Below, piece by piece: positions 62,579 through 64,000 of a DNA stretch of 64,000 nt. Where the stretch lies: positions 1 to 64,000 of the forward strand of contig CAVZPO010000012.1 of NCBI GenBank assembly GCA_963777165.1, written 5' to 3'. Numbering within the stretch: the stretch's first letter is position 1; each line of letters begins with the position of its first letter. This stretch comes from DYJB01 sp963777165 (GTDB lineage: Bacteria > Chloroflexota > Anaerolineae > Anaerolineales > E44-bin32). Both the position numbers and the translations under genes were made by a program. Below the pieces are notes generated by a model. It was given only the letters and a program-made list of their open reading frames with translations. It was not told where the DNA came from and ran no database searches.

Positions 62579-64000
62579 CTAGTCCCGATCGGCCGTTTCG
62601 GGCGTGACTGTTGTCGTCAGGTACGGCGCCAGGAGGGACGGAGCATTGGGATCGTCGACATGCAGTGCGTGGTCGTAGTCCCCAGCCGGAATGGGTTCGG
62701 GAGGAAGCGGCCGGCGCACGCCGAAGATCTCCCAGAAGCGGGAAAGCGAGGTGAGAAGATGATAGCGGTACTCCTGCATCTTCAGCGACTGCCACTCGAC
62801 GATCGAGGCCATGCCGCCGCGGACGCGGGCTTTCTCCCTCACGATACGATGGATCTGCGGAGCATCGCGGAACCCAATGGGCGAGAGCAGGAGGATGTGA
62901 GCCGTTGAAATGAGCACAGTGAAGGTCAGCAGACGGATCCACCCGCCCTCTTCCCACTTACCGATGATCTGGAAGACGAAGATGAAGGTCGACAGCAATC
63001 CGGCGAGGCCCGCGGTCGCCGCGCCCCATGTCCGGCGTCGCCCGGTGAAGTGGGTCAGGAGGTGCTTGCGCACGGCGAAGCCCATGATGGCGATCGGCAT
63101 GAACACGCCGATGCCGTAGAACGGCACCGCCACCGACGTCCGCCCGCGCACCAGGAGCATGATTAGCACGGCAGCGATGAACGTGATGGTCACCGAGCGC
63201 GTGAACGTCCCTTGCCGGTCGCGGTAGATGATCCCCTCCGGAATCTCACCGATGGCGACATCGCGCCACTCGGTCGCCTGCGCATCCTGCAGGGCGGTCA
63301 TCGAAGCCCCCGCCAGAAGGGCGACCGCCAGGATCTGATAGATCCAGAACAGGAACGTCCCCCCTGGAATCTGGGTGAATCCGATGAACGCCAGGTTGCC
63401 GACCAGCGAGCGGCCGAATGTGCCGTCGAAGACGTTGAAATGGATCGAGAAGTAGGTCAGGAACAATGTCGTCGTTGCGCCGTAGAAGAGGAAGGAGGTC
63501 TGCACCACCCGCCCGATTCCTGACTTCCCGCTGTAGAAGTGCCACAGCCAGTTGAGCTTCGGGGCATGGGACTTTCCCCACCGCACCAGACCGAAGTCCT
63601 CCTGCTTGAAGAACTGGATGCCATTCGAGACGGCCTCCAGGCCGGTCAGGGCGACGATGCCCTTCATGGTGGCGGTCAACATGTGGTAAGCCGCCTGACG
63701 GATCGATGGGTTCTGAATGACCTCGGCGGACGCCGCGGGCACGCCCCGGCCCAAAGCCGTGAACAGCCCGACCGCCATGACCACCGTCAGCTGGGCGAAT
63801 ACGCCCAACAGGATGAAGGTGATGAAGGAGGAAGTCGCCGCGCCCGCGGATGGTCAGATACCACGTGACAAGCGCCAGACCTGCGCCGAGCATGAAATGC
63901 CAGGCCCAGTTGCGGCCATACAGGTTCAGGATCGAAAGCAGTTGGTCGCCGCCGGAGAGCGCCGAGACGACGATGGTCAGGGTGTAGTCTTCGATCAGCA
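62579..64000 (-). CDS. KimA-like APC permease P3 (partial, frameshifted)
   Basis: The third copy of the permease, close to P2 along its whole visible length (ATMKGIVALTGLEAVSNGIQ, FNVFDGTFGRSLVGNLAFI, VPFYGIGVFMPIAIMGF, ending TVTPETADRD). The coding frame runs on past the window edge, starting with IEDYTLTIVVSALSGG. One frame break at about 63835, after TIRGRGDF, separates it from the rest. Its own R partner, if any, lies outside the window. Confidence 0.8.

Overview
The window is a GC-rich (roughly 65% by eye), gene-dense bacterial chromosome segment. Gene content points to a heterotroph that feeds on small organic and carbohydrate-like compounds: Lut-type lactate oxidation, CUT1 sugar ABC transport with a LacI regulator, GH4 and GH31 glycosidases, non-pyrrolysine MttB-family methyltransferases, and KimA-like permeases. 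An Anaerolineae-type member of the Chloroflexota is my best guess. That is inference from gene content; there is no rRNA or marker gene here. No mobile element, CRISPR array or rRNA was seen. One tRNA (Pro, anticodon GGG) is present.

Layout. 1-10.2 kb: cyclase-family hydrolase, M20 peptidase (frameshifted), tRNA-Pro with terminator, lutA, a lutB-lutC fusion, YIP1 membrane protein, ArfB-like peptidyl-tRNA hydrolase, a double-patatin protein and a GPH-type symporter. 10.4-37 kb: a catabolic island around a LacI-family regulator. It holds a corrinoid protein, two MttB-superfamily methyltransferases, a URO-D-family protein, a CUT1 ABC importer without an ATPase, two dehydrogenases, an M24 peptidase/creatinase-like protein, a DUF4432/epimerase-like protein, a class III aminotransferase, two TIM-barrel isomerases, a transaldolase-like protein, a fused E1 alpha/beta and an E2 of a 2-oxoacid dehydrogenase, a racemase-like protein, and a B12 methyltransferase reactivation-like protein. 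36.6-45.2 kb: PIG-L deacetylase, MFS transporter, GH4, PfkB kinase, MBL-fold hydrolase, a truncated multiheme cytochrome and GH31. 45.4-52.6 kb: acyltransferase, DegV, HemW, a two-subunit CoA-transferase, a SIS-domain isomerase/deaminase and a 44-residue membrane protein. 52.7-64 kb, all minus strand: two stand-alone TrkA/RCK proteins, a P-type cation ATPase and three KimA-like APC permeases. Two of the permeases are each preceded by a gene for an unfamiliar soluble protein; the third runs off the window.

The most interesting result is a reconstructed regulon. Five near-palindromic 14-bp sites of consensus TGcAAaCGtTtnCA lie just downstream of five strong sigma70-type promoters. These promoters serve lacI itself, mttB1, the ABC importer, the M24-SDR-epimerase operon and the aminotransferase-led operon. 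This ties the demethylation, transport and breakdown genes into one probable pathway for a methylated, amine- and sugar-like substrate, entered through corrinoid-dependent demethylation. The second candidate system is the tandem permease/partner array with RCK proteins and P-type ATPase, probably for potassium or another cation.

At least eleven genes carry apparent single-base frameshifts. They are spread over unrelated genes, which suggests indel errors in the underlying assembly. The permease at 56.9-58.7 kb has about half a dozen and may be a real pseudogene.
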